A stretch of 64,000 nucleotides of DNA from Leptospira licerasiae serovar Varillal str. VAR 010 (lineage in GTDB: Bacteria > Spirochaetota > Leptospiria > Leptospirales > Leptospiraceae), in NCBI RefSeq assembly GCF_000244755.1, contig NZ_AHOO02000012.1, forward strand, positions 62,001 to 126,000. Reading direction: 5' to 3'. Positions 18,451 to 28,263 of the stretch are shown here, piece by piece; position 1 is the first letter of the stretch, and each line of letters begins with the position of its first letter. The position numbers were made by a program, and so were the translations under genes. A model generated the notes under the pieces. That model worked only from the letters and a program-made list of their open reading frames with translations. It searched no databases and was not told the DNA's origin.

Positions 18451-18580
18451 TTTATTTCGGGGGTTATTTTTTACTTAGAATATGGGGGATTCTGGAAGAA
18501 CGTACAGAAGGGATTTACTTCGTCCAATATTTTTTTTCTAATGGGTGTTTTATTTTATAGTGCGGTGTTTCCAAAAATAA

Positions 18581-20164
18581 TCAACCCACAGGAGAAGTGA
18601 CACGTATCTTTTCTATGAGTGAAACTGTCTCTTGGTCAGGTTCCACACCTAATTCTTTTTTCAGGATCTTCTTCATGTCTTCGAATTTACGCAAAGCTTC
18701 GTTCTTACGATCAAGAGATTGTAAAGACTCAAAGTGAAATCTCCAAGCTCTTTCATCCAGATCATCTAAACGGATCCAACTTTCAGAATCGGAAAGTAGA
18801 GAATTTGCATCCCCTGCCTTCTGGGAATATTCGCATAAGATCCTATAAATTTCGATCAGGTTCTTGCGCAGATATTCACGTTTCAGTTCCGATTCAGGAA
18901 AATACAGATCGAATTCGAAAAAGTCTCCCGTATACAGCTCTTGCGCTTCTCTATAAGATTGTACTGCCTCTTCTTCTTTTTTGTTACGAAGAAGTTTACC
19001 TGCAGTTTCATACCTTTTCTCAAATTCCACAAAGTCCGCTTCGACCAGTTCGGGATGGAAGAAGAGCCTATCCTCTGCAAATACAACCGCTTCCGGGTTT
19101 CCTAATATTTTACGGAGACGGAAAAGTAGAGCATGCAAACTATTGAGCGCATTTTTCTCGGACATCCCAGGCCAAAGATTCTCTAATAATTCTTCTTTGT
19201 GAACTCCCTTGCCGAAACGAACTAACAGAAGTTTGATGAGTTTGAGTAGTTTTTTCTTACTGGAATATTCGGCTGCCGGGATCTTCTTACCATCCAGGTC
19301 CAATTCCAACGGACCTAGGGCCCTTACACTTAACTTTTTAGGATTGCGGCCTTTTTCTTTGAGGGACTTGGAATCGGCACCTTCTCCGCTTGTTTCCTTA
19401 GCTTGTGATCCAAAAGAAGAAGTTTCCGGTTTGGTGAGCCATTTGGAAACGGATTCCTTAAATTCTATTCGAACTTCCCTTTCGGACTTATTTACCGTAA
19501 GGAAGCTATCTACGCAGAACATAAGGATCAAAAAGCTAAAATGAGAAGTATACGGGATGCCGAGTATATCGCTCGCGACCAATATATCTGCGATCAAACT
19601 CGCAAAAAATAATACCAATCCGTAGAATAGGAAATGGTTCCTGAATCTGTTCTTTCTGAACTGATTCATTACCTTAATTACCGTCCATACGATCATCAAA
19701 ATCCCGGAGAGGAAGATAAATTGCATGATAGTAGGCTGATCGGTTTCGTAGATCACAATGCCCAAAGAAGGAAAATGTTTTGGGTGGGCAACGCTCATAG
19801 TATAAGCGTTCGGATCCTGCAATAATATTCCTGCAAGGATCAGGTTCATAAAAACGTACAGAAGAATGAAGTCTCTGCTAAAAAGTTTTTTATAATTATT
19901 CACGAAGAGCGCGATAAACGTTGCGAATATAGCCGCAGTCGCATTCTCCATTCTTTCCCATATTAAAGCTTTTTCTGGATTATCTACGTTGATGGTTTGG
20001 ATAAAACAAAACAGATATCCTCCATATGCAACTTGCAATAGTGCAAAGTATAGAAGATACGCTTGTTTTCGATTTCTAAAATATAAAACTAAATTATGAA
20101 TCGTACGGTAGACTAATACAGTCACCACCAAGTAACATGAAAGCTGGTAATACGTCATATCCAC
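18581..20164 (-). CDS. Membrane-bound transcriptional regulator with BTAD domain
   Basis: A 527-residue protein. Seven hydrophobic segments fill about residues 1-225, then a charged linker. A winged-helix domain at about 275-370 (LRKILGNPEAVVFAEDRLFF before the end of it) is followed by a BTAD/TPR-like domain to the C-terminus (ELKREYLRKNLIEIYRILCE; LKKELGVEPDQETVSLIEKI), as in SARP-type regulators. The arrangement suggests a membrane-anchored activator that senses something in the membrane or periplasm. Start is GTG 20164 with GGAAAC upstream; ATG 20158 is close. Targets are unknown; the genes on either side are on the same strand. Upstream are several perfect palindromes. Confidence 0.78.
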   Translation of the reverse strand: MDMTYYQLSCYLVVTVLVYRTIHNLVLYFRNRKQAYLLYFALLQVAYGGYLFCFIQTINVDNPEKALIWERMENATAAIFATFIALFVNNYKKLFSRDFILLYVFMNLILAGILLQDPNAYTMSVAHPKHFPSLGIVIYETDQPTIMQFIFLSGILMIVWTVIKVMNQFRKNRFRNHFLFYGLVLFFASLIADILVASDILGIPYTSHFSFLILMFCVDSFLTVNKSEREVRIEFKESVSKWLTKPETSSFGSQAKETSGEGADSKSLKEKGRNPKKLSVRALGPLELDLDGKKIPAAEYSSKKKLLKLIKLLLVRFGKGVHKEELLENLWPGMSEKNALNSLHALLFRLRKILGNPEAVVFAEDRLFFHPELVEADFVEFEKRYETAGKLLRNKKEEEAVQSYREAQELYTGDFFEFDLYFPESELKREYLRKNLIEIYRILCEYSQKAGDANSLLSDSESWIRLDDLDERAWRFHFESLQSLDRKNEALRKFEDMKKILKKELGVEPDQETVSLIEKIRVTSPVG

Positions 20165-20524
20165 TTTTCGTTTCCTATCTTATCCGGATTCCTGCAACCC
20201 ATTTATGAAAACGGGACAAAAATTGTGACTAAATGCTCACTATTTTTAAATGCAAGTATTTGAATGGATTTCCTTTTCTTTTTTATAGCACGTTCTAACG
20301 ATCGTTATGAAATAATGAATACTGTTCGATACAAATCGAACGAAAACTTTTGCGAAACTGTAGCAAAAGAAAATCAAAATTACGCAATACTAATTGAGTG
20401 AAGACTCACTCATAAGTTTTTTGTAATTTAGTAATCCAAGAAGCTCTTCCTTAAAAAAAAACCGAAAGGGTCTTTCCCTTTCGGTCATTTCGACATCTAG
20501 TTTTTCGAAATAGATAGGAGTGTT
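20165..20524. other. 360-bp intergenic region with regulatory palindromes and a terminator
   Basis: No gene is seen. On the side of the BTAD regulator gene it contains four symmetrical sequences: GTGA-N8-TCAC (20225-20240), TAACGATCGTTA (20296-20307), GTTCGAT-ACAA-ATCGAAC (20324-20341) and TGAGTGA-AGAC-TCACTCA (20395-20412). All lie upstream of the GTG at 20164. The far end (20453-20485) is the terminator of the giant lipoprotein genes. Probably it holds the promoter and operators of the regulator. Confidence 0.6.
20453..20485 (-). terminator. Rho-independent terminator of the giant lipoprotein operon
   Basis: A 10-bp perfect stem (ACCGAAAGGG 20461-20470, CCCTTTCGGT 20476-20485) with loop TCTTT, followed on the minus strand by eight T (A-run 20453-20460). 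It lies about 40 bp past the stop of the 20525 gene and stops minus-strand transcription before the BTAD gene. Confidence 0.9.
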
Positions 20525-23500
20525 TTAAGGGCAGACAATCAGAGATGCAGGATCTGTTACAGCTTGTCCTACAAATCTCATTCCTCCTAACAGATACGGA
20601 TCTGCAACTTGAGGAGAATTCAAGGTGAAGAATTGTACCTTATCACTCTTCGCACTGATCGCGCAGGACTGAGTTCCTGCAGGGTTGATCAATTTAGGGA
20701 AAGTGATATCAGGAGGCATTGGGATCTCTTTCATAATACTGTTTACCATCGGGATCACAAGAGTGGTGACTAACGGAGAGATCACGGACTTGATACCGTC
20801 AGGATCCAAACCGAATGGATTGTAAGTTTGTCCTTCCAATACTTCCACTGAATAATCCAAGTTGTTGATTGGATCCAAGATCACTTGAAGCGCATTCAAG
20901 TTAGTAAGCGCGGGGTTATTTGTAGGGTTAGAGAACATTTTGAAACGGAAGTCCGCATCCGCCGCAAAACTGATCCTAACTGTTCCCAAAGTTTGTTGGT
21001 AACCGTTCGCTCTAGTATCCGCTTGGCAATCCGTAAGCTCTTCGTCCACAAGACCAGTGCAAGAGGTTGGCTTCTTAGCGATGATCTGTAATTGCATTTC
21101 GGTGAAATACAATCTCATCTTAGGCACTCCAGCAGAAGTCATTGGTTTGAACTTCACATTGGGTGCGTGGATCGGAGACATCACCATATCTATATCATCA
21201 TACGATTTTACAGGAGGTGCGATCGCATTAGAACCGTTCAGACCTTGTAACTTGTTTCTTCCTGGCACAAGGATCGTAACCAAAGGAGAAGCTTTTAAGA
21301 AGGAAGTGGTCAATGCGAATAACGGATCTGCACCTGCAAAAGCGTTCATTCCGTCGATGAATGCCTTATTCAGAACGATATCCAATCCCCTTCTCTGCCA
21401 TAAATGGAATGCGGCCTGAGAGATCGTATCCGTATGCATGGAGATCAAGAACCCAGGATTCGCTGCAGATTGGCTGAATTGATAGGTAGAAGGAGGTGGA
21501 TTAGCTGCAGTCCAAGTCCTAGTGGTGACCATTCCGGTCTTTCCGGATTGTGTTCTGAGCCCGCCCGCAGGGTTATAACCGCTCGTGAACGCAAAGTCCA
21601 AAGAAGTCACAAGTCCTTTATTCGTTCCATCATGTTTGATGGCAGCATCCGTATTCAGCTTGAACTTCACAGTTAACGGGAAGTTTCCAAGAGGAGCAGG
21701 AAGATAACTTGGTAATGTGATGGTCACTCCTGTGTCTCTCAAGTCGGCAATCACCGAGTTCAGAACGTTCGGAGCGATCCTTTGTACGATATCTCTAAGC
21801 ATGTATTGAGTGATGATCTGTTTCACCTGGTCCACAGTCAGGTTTGCCATATTACTCAACTCCGATCTGCCTACGAGAGCTTCAATGATAGTGTTGAAAC
21901 CTTCACTACCATGAATATAGGTCATCGGTTCGGTATACATGAAGTCAGAGGTATCTTCCCCAGGATATAAACCTGCTAAGGACATATGCAGCGGGTTTGC
22001 CCAAGGACGAATGAAGAAGTTATTCGTATTCGCGAGTATCTGCGAAACGCTAGGATTATCCGGGAAGTAATCGTCATTTACTGTGAATGGAGTCCTAACG
22101 GTCATATTGATCAACCCGTCGGAAGTCACAGTCATATTATTACGGGTCCGAGCTAAGGCCAAACGAGGTTTGGATAATTGAACGTTATTCCAATCGTAGC
22201 CTGAAGGATTTAATACACCTTCCACTGCAGGATCCCAGTTCAACTTAGCAGTCGTTCTGAACACGAGCAGAGCTCCAGGTCCGTTAAATGCTCCATACCA
22301 GTCTTCGAAGCGGGACACTACAAGTAGATCCACCTCGGTGTATCTGGATTTCAGGTCGAGACCTAATCCCGGAGCCACCGCTCCGGAACCAGGATTGACT
22401 TTTAAGTCCGCAACAACATTCCCTAATTGAGTTCCGACCCCCGCAGCACAACCGTGAGTTGCGTTATTGGATCCGCATTTAACGAACTTAGGAAGTCTCA
22501 TGTCCGTAACGTATACGTCCAAAGTGATCGCTGCACTTCCGTCCGCAATTCCACCGGAAGCAACGTTTAAGATAGCGCTGTATTTTGAGAACGGTCCCGG
22601 AGCTATTTTTTCGATATGATATGAATCGAAGAAACATGCTGGGAATGCGCAATCTAACAAGTCTTCTCCCGCTGATCCGATATCACCTTCCGGTCTACCG
22701 AAAGCGGAGAACACAGTAGAAGTGTATCCGCCGTTTTTATAGGATTTCACATCTGTAGGATAATGGCAAAGACTCCAAGCTGCCTCGCCCCAATGGAATA
22801 GGTTCTTACAAGCTTGAGGATAATTCGCGTTATTCTGGTTTTGACCGCAGTTATTACTATTGTAAATATTCCACCATTGGTCTCTATCTATCCCGTTCCT
22901 TTTTTTAGGATGATAAGGAGGTCCGTTATCCGTAACGCAGTCAGGGTGCCTTACCCAACAATATCCCCTTCCAGCGCCGCCTGATTTTGCTCCGAACACA
23001 GGAATATAATCGAAATCTTTAAATGCGGCTTCATTCGCGTTACCGGACATCTTACCGTCTTGTCTCATACAAGCTTCGCCGATGGTCCAAGCTCCGTTCT
23101 CATAGAACTTTTTCTTAGGAAAATCAGGCATTCCTAATAAGAATTCTTGGAATGTACGAGGTATTCCGGTTGAATCTTTTACTTTGAAAGCGCCTGTAGT
23201 GTATTTCTGGATGGCTTTTCCTAAGAACGGAAGCATCTGAGCCTCATCCATTACACCGTTTGCTACGTAAGGAAGAACACCGTTTGCATTCTCCAATTTA
23301 CCGTAGTTAAAGCTGAAATACTTGCGGAAAGTTTTTCCGTTCGTAGTTGCGATCTCATAATAGTAGGTATTCCCACCGATAGTAGGAGGAACTTGGGAAG
23401 TGTTAAGGTTCAAGGATATTGTACCGCTCATAGAACAAGGAGGAGTAGTACAAATATCTTGAGAAGTGTTAGAGCCGATCTTTTTCAACAGGACCGATTG

Positions 23501-24196
23501 GATATAATTCTCTCCTACTACAGGGTTCGAGTAGGTGGAAGCCAAAGTTAAAGCGGCGGACTGATCGAATGTCATATCATTCGTTCCGTTCAAAGTGTAT
23601 TGGCTACCTTGGGTGATCTTATTCGTAAGGCTATAATCCAATCCGGTTCGGAAAGTGATCGTATAATTTTCCAGAGCCACTCCACCGATAGTTGCCGCAT
23701 CCGGAGTGATCGTAATCGTATAAGACTCTGCCGGTTTTAATTCTCTGTAAGGATTGAAACGAAGTTTCTGACCGCTCATCCAATAGAATTCTCCGCCGGG
23801 AGTTGGCCCGGAAAGATTCCCGGAGGTTCCGGTGATGGTAAAGTTTTGCTCGACAGTAGTCTTATTCATCGGGTGGGAAAAACGAATTTCCAGCTCTTTA
23901 TATCTGTCCACGTTTTCTGTGGAGTTAATGAATAAGGTAGCTTGAGGATTAGTAGAACCGAAATCTACGGGAAGGACCGCAGTATCGTTATCCACGCTAT
24001 TATAAGGCGGTTGAAGATTCGGATTGGCGCCGAATATTCTTCCTCCAGAAAAGAAACCCAAGTCGAAAATATCCGACATTGCAAATCCTTTCATTTTTTC
24101 AGGGCTACATCCTAAAATGCCCGCCCATAAAATGGAAAGGATCGCGAGTTTGATTCCCTTATAGACGTTAGAAATTTTTATATTTTTCAGATTCAT
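20525..24196 (-). CDS. Giant lipoprotein with Ig-like (Big_5) region
   Basis: About 1223 residues. From ATG 24196 (GAGGG upstream) the signal peptide ends in L-G-C with Cys30; in-frame GTG 24247 and ATG 24238 are alternative starts, and GTGA overlap with the upstream gene would allow coupling. Residues about 85-190 have an SbsA/Big_5-like Ig pattern (DRYKELEIRFSHPMNKTTV... ending YTITFRTG). The rest is mainly beta with no recognised domain. Several segments are rich in Asn, Pro, Gly, and many Cys pairs occur in the middle. It is the second gene of a pair with another giant lipoprotein and has a strong terminator after it. Function unknown; surface or periplasmic attachment is the inference. 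Confidence 0.8.
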   Translation of the reverse strand: MNLKNIKISNVYKGIKLAILSILWAGILGCSPEKMKGFAMSDIFDLGFFSGGRIFGANPNLQPPYNSVDNDTAVLPVDFGSTNPQATLFINSTENVDRYKELEIRFSHPMNKTTVEQNFTITGTSGNLSGPTPGGEFYWMSGQKLRFNPYRELKPAESYTITITPDAATIGGVALENYTITFRTGLDYSLTNKITQGSQYTLNGTNDMTFDQSAALTLASTYSNPVVGENYIQSVLLKKIGSNTSQDICTTPPCSMSGTISLNLNTSQVPPTIGGNTYYYEIATTNGKTFRKYFSFNYGKLENANGVLPYVANGVMDEAQMLPFLGKAIQKYTTGAFKVKDSTGIPRTFQEFLLGMPDFPKKKFYENGAWTIGEACMRQDGKMSGNANEAAFKDFDYIPVFGAKSGGAGRGYCWVRHPDCVTDNGPPYHPKKRNGIDRDQWWNIYNSNNCGQNQNNANYPQACKNLFHWGEAAWSLCHYPTDVKSYKNGGYTSTVFSAFGRPEGDIGSAGEDLLDCAFPACFFDSYHIEKIAPGPFSKYSAILNVASGGIADGSAAITLDVYVTDMRLPKFVKCGSNNATHGCAAGVGTQLGNVVADLKVNPGSGAVAPGLGLDLKSRYTEVDLLVVSRFEDWYGAFNGPGALLVFRTTAKLNWDPAVEGVLNPSGYDWNNVQLSKPRLALARTRNNMTVTSDGLINMTVRTPFTVNDDYFPDNPSVSQILANTNNFFIRPWANPLHMSLAGLYPGEDTSDFMYTEPMTYIHGSEGFNTIIEALVGRSELSNMANLTVDQVKQIITQYMLRDIVQRIAPNVLNSVIADLRDTGVTITLPSYLPAPLGNFPLTVKFKLNTDAAIKHDGTNKGLVTSLDFAFTSGYNPAGGLRTQSGKTGMVTTRTWTAANPPPSTYQFSQSAANPGFLISMHTDTISQAAFHLWQRRGLDIVLNKAFIDGMNAFAGADPLFALTTSFLKASPLVTILVPGRNKLQGLNGSNAIAPPVKSYDDIDMVMSPIHAPNVKFKPMTSAGVPKMRLYFTEMQLQIIAKKPTSCTGLVDEELTDCQADTRANGYQQTLGTVRISFAADADFRFKMFSNPTNNPALTNLNALQVILDPINNLDYSVEVLEGQTYNPFGLDPDGIKSVISPLVTTLVIPMVNSIMKEIPMPPDITFPKLINPAGTQSCAISAKSDKVQFFTLNSPQVADPYLLGGMRFVGQAVTDPASLIVCP

Positions 24197-24243
24197 TTCC
24201 AGCCCTCGACTCATTTTTCCCAAAAAAATTCTCTTCATTATTC

Positions 24244-27200
24244 TCACCGGGTGAATACCGTAACGAACCTATCCCAATAGGTGTCCGAGTTTTCATCTTC
24301 GTTAAATCTGTCATAGAATACGAATCCGTCCGGGAATTGTTTTTTACCCGTAGAAGCAAGATCCGCAAAAATACCCATCAACATTCCCGCCGTATAGATC
24401 AGCGAGCTTTCGTCTTCTCTTTGTGTTTGTATCATATCCGACACCAAAAGTTTTTTAGCGTCTTTGAATATTGATTTGAGCGAATACGGACTTCTCATAT
24501 CCGCTTCTAAGTAAGAGTAAAATTCTCCGGTCTTAACTATACCCATCAACACTCCCACGGTGCTTCTTCCGTAAGGAGCGGAGACTTGTGCAAGATCCGC
24601 AGTATCCACACTTAATAAATTCGTAATTAAGTAATCCTGGGTGCTGGACTGATCGCGAGTGAGTCCTCCCAATAGATCCACGATCGCAGTCAATTGAGCG
24701 TTCGTAGGAACATTGTCTATGATCATATCCATGGAGAAATCCAAAGTGGGGATCAAACTATAAACTGAATCAGGATCGAAGTAGTCTCTAAGACGAACTG
24801 CCCAATTCCCTAACCTGTCCCATTCAGGGTCATAGATATTTGCAACTCGAGAGTCAGGGAATGCAGCCAGCATATCTCTCACTTCTCCCAAGTATGCTTC
24901 CAAATTGAATTGAACTGCTGTCGGACTTTCATTCGCAAGTTTCACTTCTCCGATCAGATCCGCAATGGATTGGAAGGTAAGAAGCGCGCCGCTTGCTCTT
25001 TCCGGTTTTCCCATCTCCGCAAGCATTTGTACGAATGTGGATAGAAGGTCCGTTCTGGACATGAGGTTCAGAAGTCCGTCTTGGTATCTTCTTTCGTTTT
25101 CTGCCAGGATAGAAAGTGGAGAACGTACAGGTTTACTTGAGACCGGATCCAAATATCTGAAGAAGTATTCTCCTTCAGTTGCAGAGTTACTTCTTACGCT
25201 GGAGTCAGAGTTGACTATCTTAACTACATCGATCGTTCTTCCGCCGCTATTTGGTTCCGGATCTGTAATCCTTGCAAGAAGCGGTCTAGTCAGAGCAGCA
25301 CTCAGTCCTGTTAAGATCTGGAACGGATTTTTATTCAAACTTGGACTTGCTTGGTCATCCAAGGTCCACGCGAGAGATAGTATTAAAGGAAGAAGTCTGT
25401 TTCTCTGACCCCAAGCATCCTCTACGGATTTTCCATAAGCCACATTTGGACCGGAAGGAAGGACCTTGTCCGGAGTTAAGAAAGAAAGTCTTTCCATGAC
25501 GGCAAAGTTAGCCGCAATCACCTGAGGAATGACCCCGTAAGAATTTTCAGGATCTGGATAGAAGATGCTGTAAACGGAAGCGTCTCCCAAACTGTTGAAT
25601 GTCAATGAACTAGCGCCGCTAGTGCCATAGTCCCAAGCTTCCAGATAGAACATACTGTCGCCCGGAATATCGGAGTAATTCTCTTGTAAGATAGGCACTC
25701 CCGGTTGTCTAAAGTTCGGCTGAGTGGAACTCGCGCATCCAGGTTTTAAGAAAGTATTTTTGATCTTCCAAATTGCGTTAATACGATCCGCACATGCAGA
25801 TCCGTCTTGCAGGACAGGCCTTGCATTCATAAGACCGGTCAGACCGTTAGCGATCAGAGTTACGTAAGCCGCCATCTTGTATGGGACTCCGGCTCCTAAA
25901 GAAGCTCTAAGAGGGATTACAGCTACCATACGTTTTTCATGCAGAAGCCATTGGAAATTCTTATAGATCGCTTCTTCGTCAGTATTTACGGCTCTTTCAG
26001 TAGTATTGTCTTTTGCGATTTCCCAAACAGGAATACTCCACCCTTTTGCACCGGAAGCGTTCACTCCCGCAGCTACAGGAGTAAATGAATTATTAGCAGT
26101 CACTGCATTTGTTTCTCGTCCGCCTGGACCTACCCATTTACAGATCGTTCCACCTGTACAGGAACCGCTTGCAGTATTCGAAACTTTGATCCTATATTCG
26201 GAAGTATTCCAAGATTCTTTGTAGATCAGGTCCACGCCATTCGAATCTCTATAAAGTTTTCCATCTAAAGTAAGAACGTTCCCGCTGGAATCCACACGAT
26301 TCTTGTTATAATAAGGTCCGCCGCCTGAGATGAGAACGGTGCGGATCAATTTCATAATGAACGGGATTGTTTTAGTATAAACCGGGTCGTTTGCAGCTGG
26401 GATAATACTTGGATCTGGAGCTTCCAATAAAGTTAAAGTCGGAGTATTGATCCCGATAGAAAGCGCAGTAGGAGTGCTTGCATCCCCATTTTTAAATACC
26501 GCTGCATCTGCAGAACTCTGATTCATGAATGCCTTGATACCGATATTACCGGTCATCGCAGACTTCATCGAATAGATACTGTCCCCTACAGTGAGAACCC
26601 CGCCGGTCATGGGGCCGCCATTCCCGGAACCGTTAGGCTCGAGTCTCATCATAGAAGTATCTGCAGGATTTTCCCAACGGAATCCGTAAGTATCGGATAA
26701 GGTCAGGATGAACATCAAAGATTCCAGTGCTGTAATCGGGCTACTAGTAATATTTGCAGTATCCGCTCTGTCTAGACCGGAAGCATCCATACGGATCAAC
26801 TCTCTAAGAGAATTGTCCACACCGGTTACGTTAGAGGAGAAGTCGAACTTGGCGAAATTTTTAGCCATCTCCAAAGAAAGAATGACGTTCGGATCGGAAG
26901 TGTAATTTCCTCCTCTTCCAAGCATCGGTCTCAAGTAACGGAAGGACTCGGAGAGTACGGTAGCGAATTCGGTAGGATATGTTGCGTCCCTGTAATCCGC
27001 AAAAGCAGGATCAGAATAAACAGAACCGCCTGCAGTATAAAATTTTTCTAAATTAACTACGAGGTTTTTCAGAACAGTCTCGGAAGACTTAGCATCGCTA
27101 AAACCTGCTCTCTGGCGGAAAGATTTCCCAAGAGCGGAAATGATCTGGATCATTTTCTCCTTCATCACTCTGTCTGAAATAAGAGAAGGATCCACCATTC

Positions 27201-27825
27201 CTTGTAAAAGACCGGTAATCGCCTGCTTTGCATTTGTGTTTCGATTGATCGCTTTATCCAGCACATCTTCCAATTCCACAAAAAGGATACGAATTTCAGG
27301 ATCTTTTAATACTGCAGAAACCTCTTTGAACTTGGTTTCCATAGTTTCTTTGGAATAATTTGTGTACATGTACTTCAAAGCGGTCTGGCTTAAAGGCGCC
27401 ATATTACGAAGTACAGGCTTACGATAAGTGCGTAAAGATTCCAGCCAAGGCTGGAGAACATCGAACGCGTTATTCGGAGCCTTTTCGATTCGGTCTAAAA
27501 GGGAATGAACTCTAATGAGCGACTGACGCACATGAGCTTCCGGTTTAAGAAGAAGATCTCCGGAAACTCTTAAGAATCCCACGATATCCTCTCTATAAGG
27601 AATGGTCATGGAAGACTCTAACTTCAGATTGAAATGAATAGGTTCTAAACTTTGAAAGCCCGATTTAATGGAAGGATAATCGTCGAACAAATTGAAAAGT
27701 CGAATTCCTTTATAATCGATATTATCGTAAAAAGTATCCGCGCTTGATTTATCTCCACCCGCCTGACAGCCCATCCCCAGAGCCAAACAAAGCGAGAAAA
27801 GAATGTGTGCTTTCTTTATATTCAT
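24244..27825 (-). CDS. Giant lipoprotein, mostly helical
   Basis: A 1193-residue protein with signal MNIKKAHILFSLCLALGMGC and lipobox Cys20. The N-terminal half is helical (KYMYTNYSKETMETKF, VVNLEKFYTAG); a middle Gly/Asn/Asp-rich segment (near residues 400-640) contains a C-T-G-G-T-I-C pair; the C-terminal third is again helical, with repeated aspartate and leucine. I do not recognise the family. It starts the pair with the second giant lipoprotein, whose GTG overlaps its stop (GTGA). Upstream is a 438-bp region with operator-like palindromes. Confidence 0.8.
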   Translation of the reverse strand: MNIKKAHILFSLCLALGMGCQAGGDKSSADTFYDNIDYKGIRLFNLFDDYPSIKSGFQSLEPIHFNLKLESSMTIPYREDIVGFLRVSGDLLLKPEAHVRQSLIRVHSLLDRIEKAPNNAFDVLQPWLESLRTYRKPVLRNMAPLSQTALKYMYTNYSKETMETKFKEVSAVLKDPEIRILFVELEDVLDKAINRNTNAKQAITGLLQGMVDPSLISDRVMKEKMIQIISALGKSFRQRAGFSDAKSSETVLKNLVVNLEKFYTAGGSVYSDPAFADYRDATYPTEFATVLSESFRYLRPMLGRGGNYTSDPNVILSLEMAKNFAKFDFSSNVTGVDNSLRELIRMDASGLDRADTANITSSPITALESLMFILTLSDTYGFRWENPADTSMMRLEPNGSGNGGPMTGGVLTVGDSIYSMKSAMTGNIGIKAFMNQSSADAAVFKNGDASTPTALSIGINTPTLTLLEAPDPSIIPAANDPVYTKTIPFIMKLIRTVLISGGGPYYNKNRVDSSGNVLTLDGKLYRDSNGVDLIYKESWNTSEYRIKVSNTASGSCTGGTICKWVGPGGRETNAVTANNSFTPVAAGVNASGAKGWSIPVWEIAKDNTTERAVNTDEEAIYKNFQWLLHEKRMVAVIPLRASLGAGVPYKMAAYVTLIANGLTGLMNARPVLQDGSACADRINAIWKIKNTFLKPGCASSTQPNFRQPGVPILQENYSDIPGDSMFYLEAWDYGTSGASSLTFNSLGDASVYSIFYPDPENSYGVIPQVIAANFAVMERLSFLTPDKVLPSGPNVAYGKSVEDAWGQRNRLLPLILSLAWTLDDQASPSLNKNPFQILTGLSAALTRPLLARITDPEPNSGGRTIDVVKIVNSDSSVRSNSATEGEYFFRYLDPVSSKPVRSPLSILAENERRYQDGLLNLMSRTDLLSTFVQMLAEMGKPERASGALLTFQSIADLIGEVKLANESPTAVQFNLEAYLGEVRDMLAAFPDSRVANIYDPEWDRLGNWAVRLRDYFDPDSVYSLIPTLDFSMDMIIDNVPTNAQLTAIVDLLGGLTRDQSSTQDYLITNLLSVDTADLAQVSAPYGRSTVGVLMGIVKTGEFYSYLEADMRSPYSLKSIFKDAKKLLVSDMIQTQREDESSLIYTAGMLMGIFADLASTGKKQFPDGFVFYDRFNEDENSDTYWDRFVTVFTR

Positions 27826-28263
27826 ATCTATTAGCTTATCCTAACAGTTTCTTTCCAAGTGTGGACAGCATAGCGATCGCTACATAAAGTAGGCTTATAT
27901 CAGGCTTATATTTCCGGCGCATTTGAAAAAAAATAAGCGGGACTCTATAAAAAGTTTCCGGCTGATTTTGGGCTCTCTTTAAAATAACAATTGTTATCCA
28001 ATATAGTTCTTTTCGATTTGAGGTCTCAATCTATCTTTTGAGACTTCGATTTTGTCCATTCGAATTAGAACTATATTACAAAAACTGAAACTACCCATCT
28101 ATCCCTTATGAGATGGATTAAAAATAACAAGTGTTTTGTATAATTTATTCTAGATTTTGTTCTAACTTGTAGAAGTGCCTACAAAATTGGTCTCGCTATC
28201 GGTGACTCCAAATTGCAAAGGGAATCCTTGACAGCTTAGTCAGAGTTTTGGATTCTCCCTGCC
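27826..28263. other. 438-bp divergent regulatory region between giant lipoprotein and AraC genes
   Basis: No gene is seen. It contains a 14-bp perfect palindrome ATAACAATTGTTAT (27984-27997) whose extended sequence AAAATAACAATTGTTAT (27981-27997) is partly repeated at 28121-28137 (AAAATAACAAGTGTTTT). Between them an inverted repeat has outer arms AATATAGTTCT (28000-28010) and AGAACTATATT (28067-28077) and inner arms GTCTCAA/TTGAGAC (28023-28029, 28038-28044). These are likely operators for one or both of the divergent genes. Confidence 0.6.
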
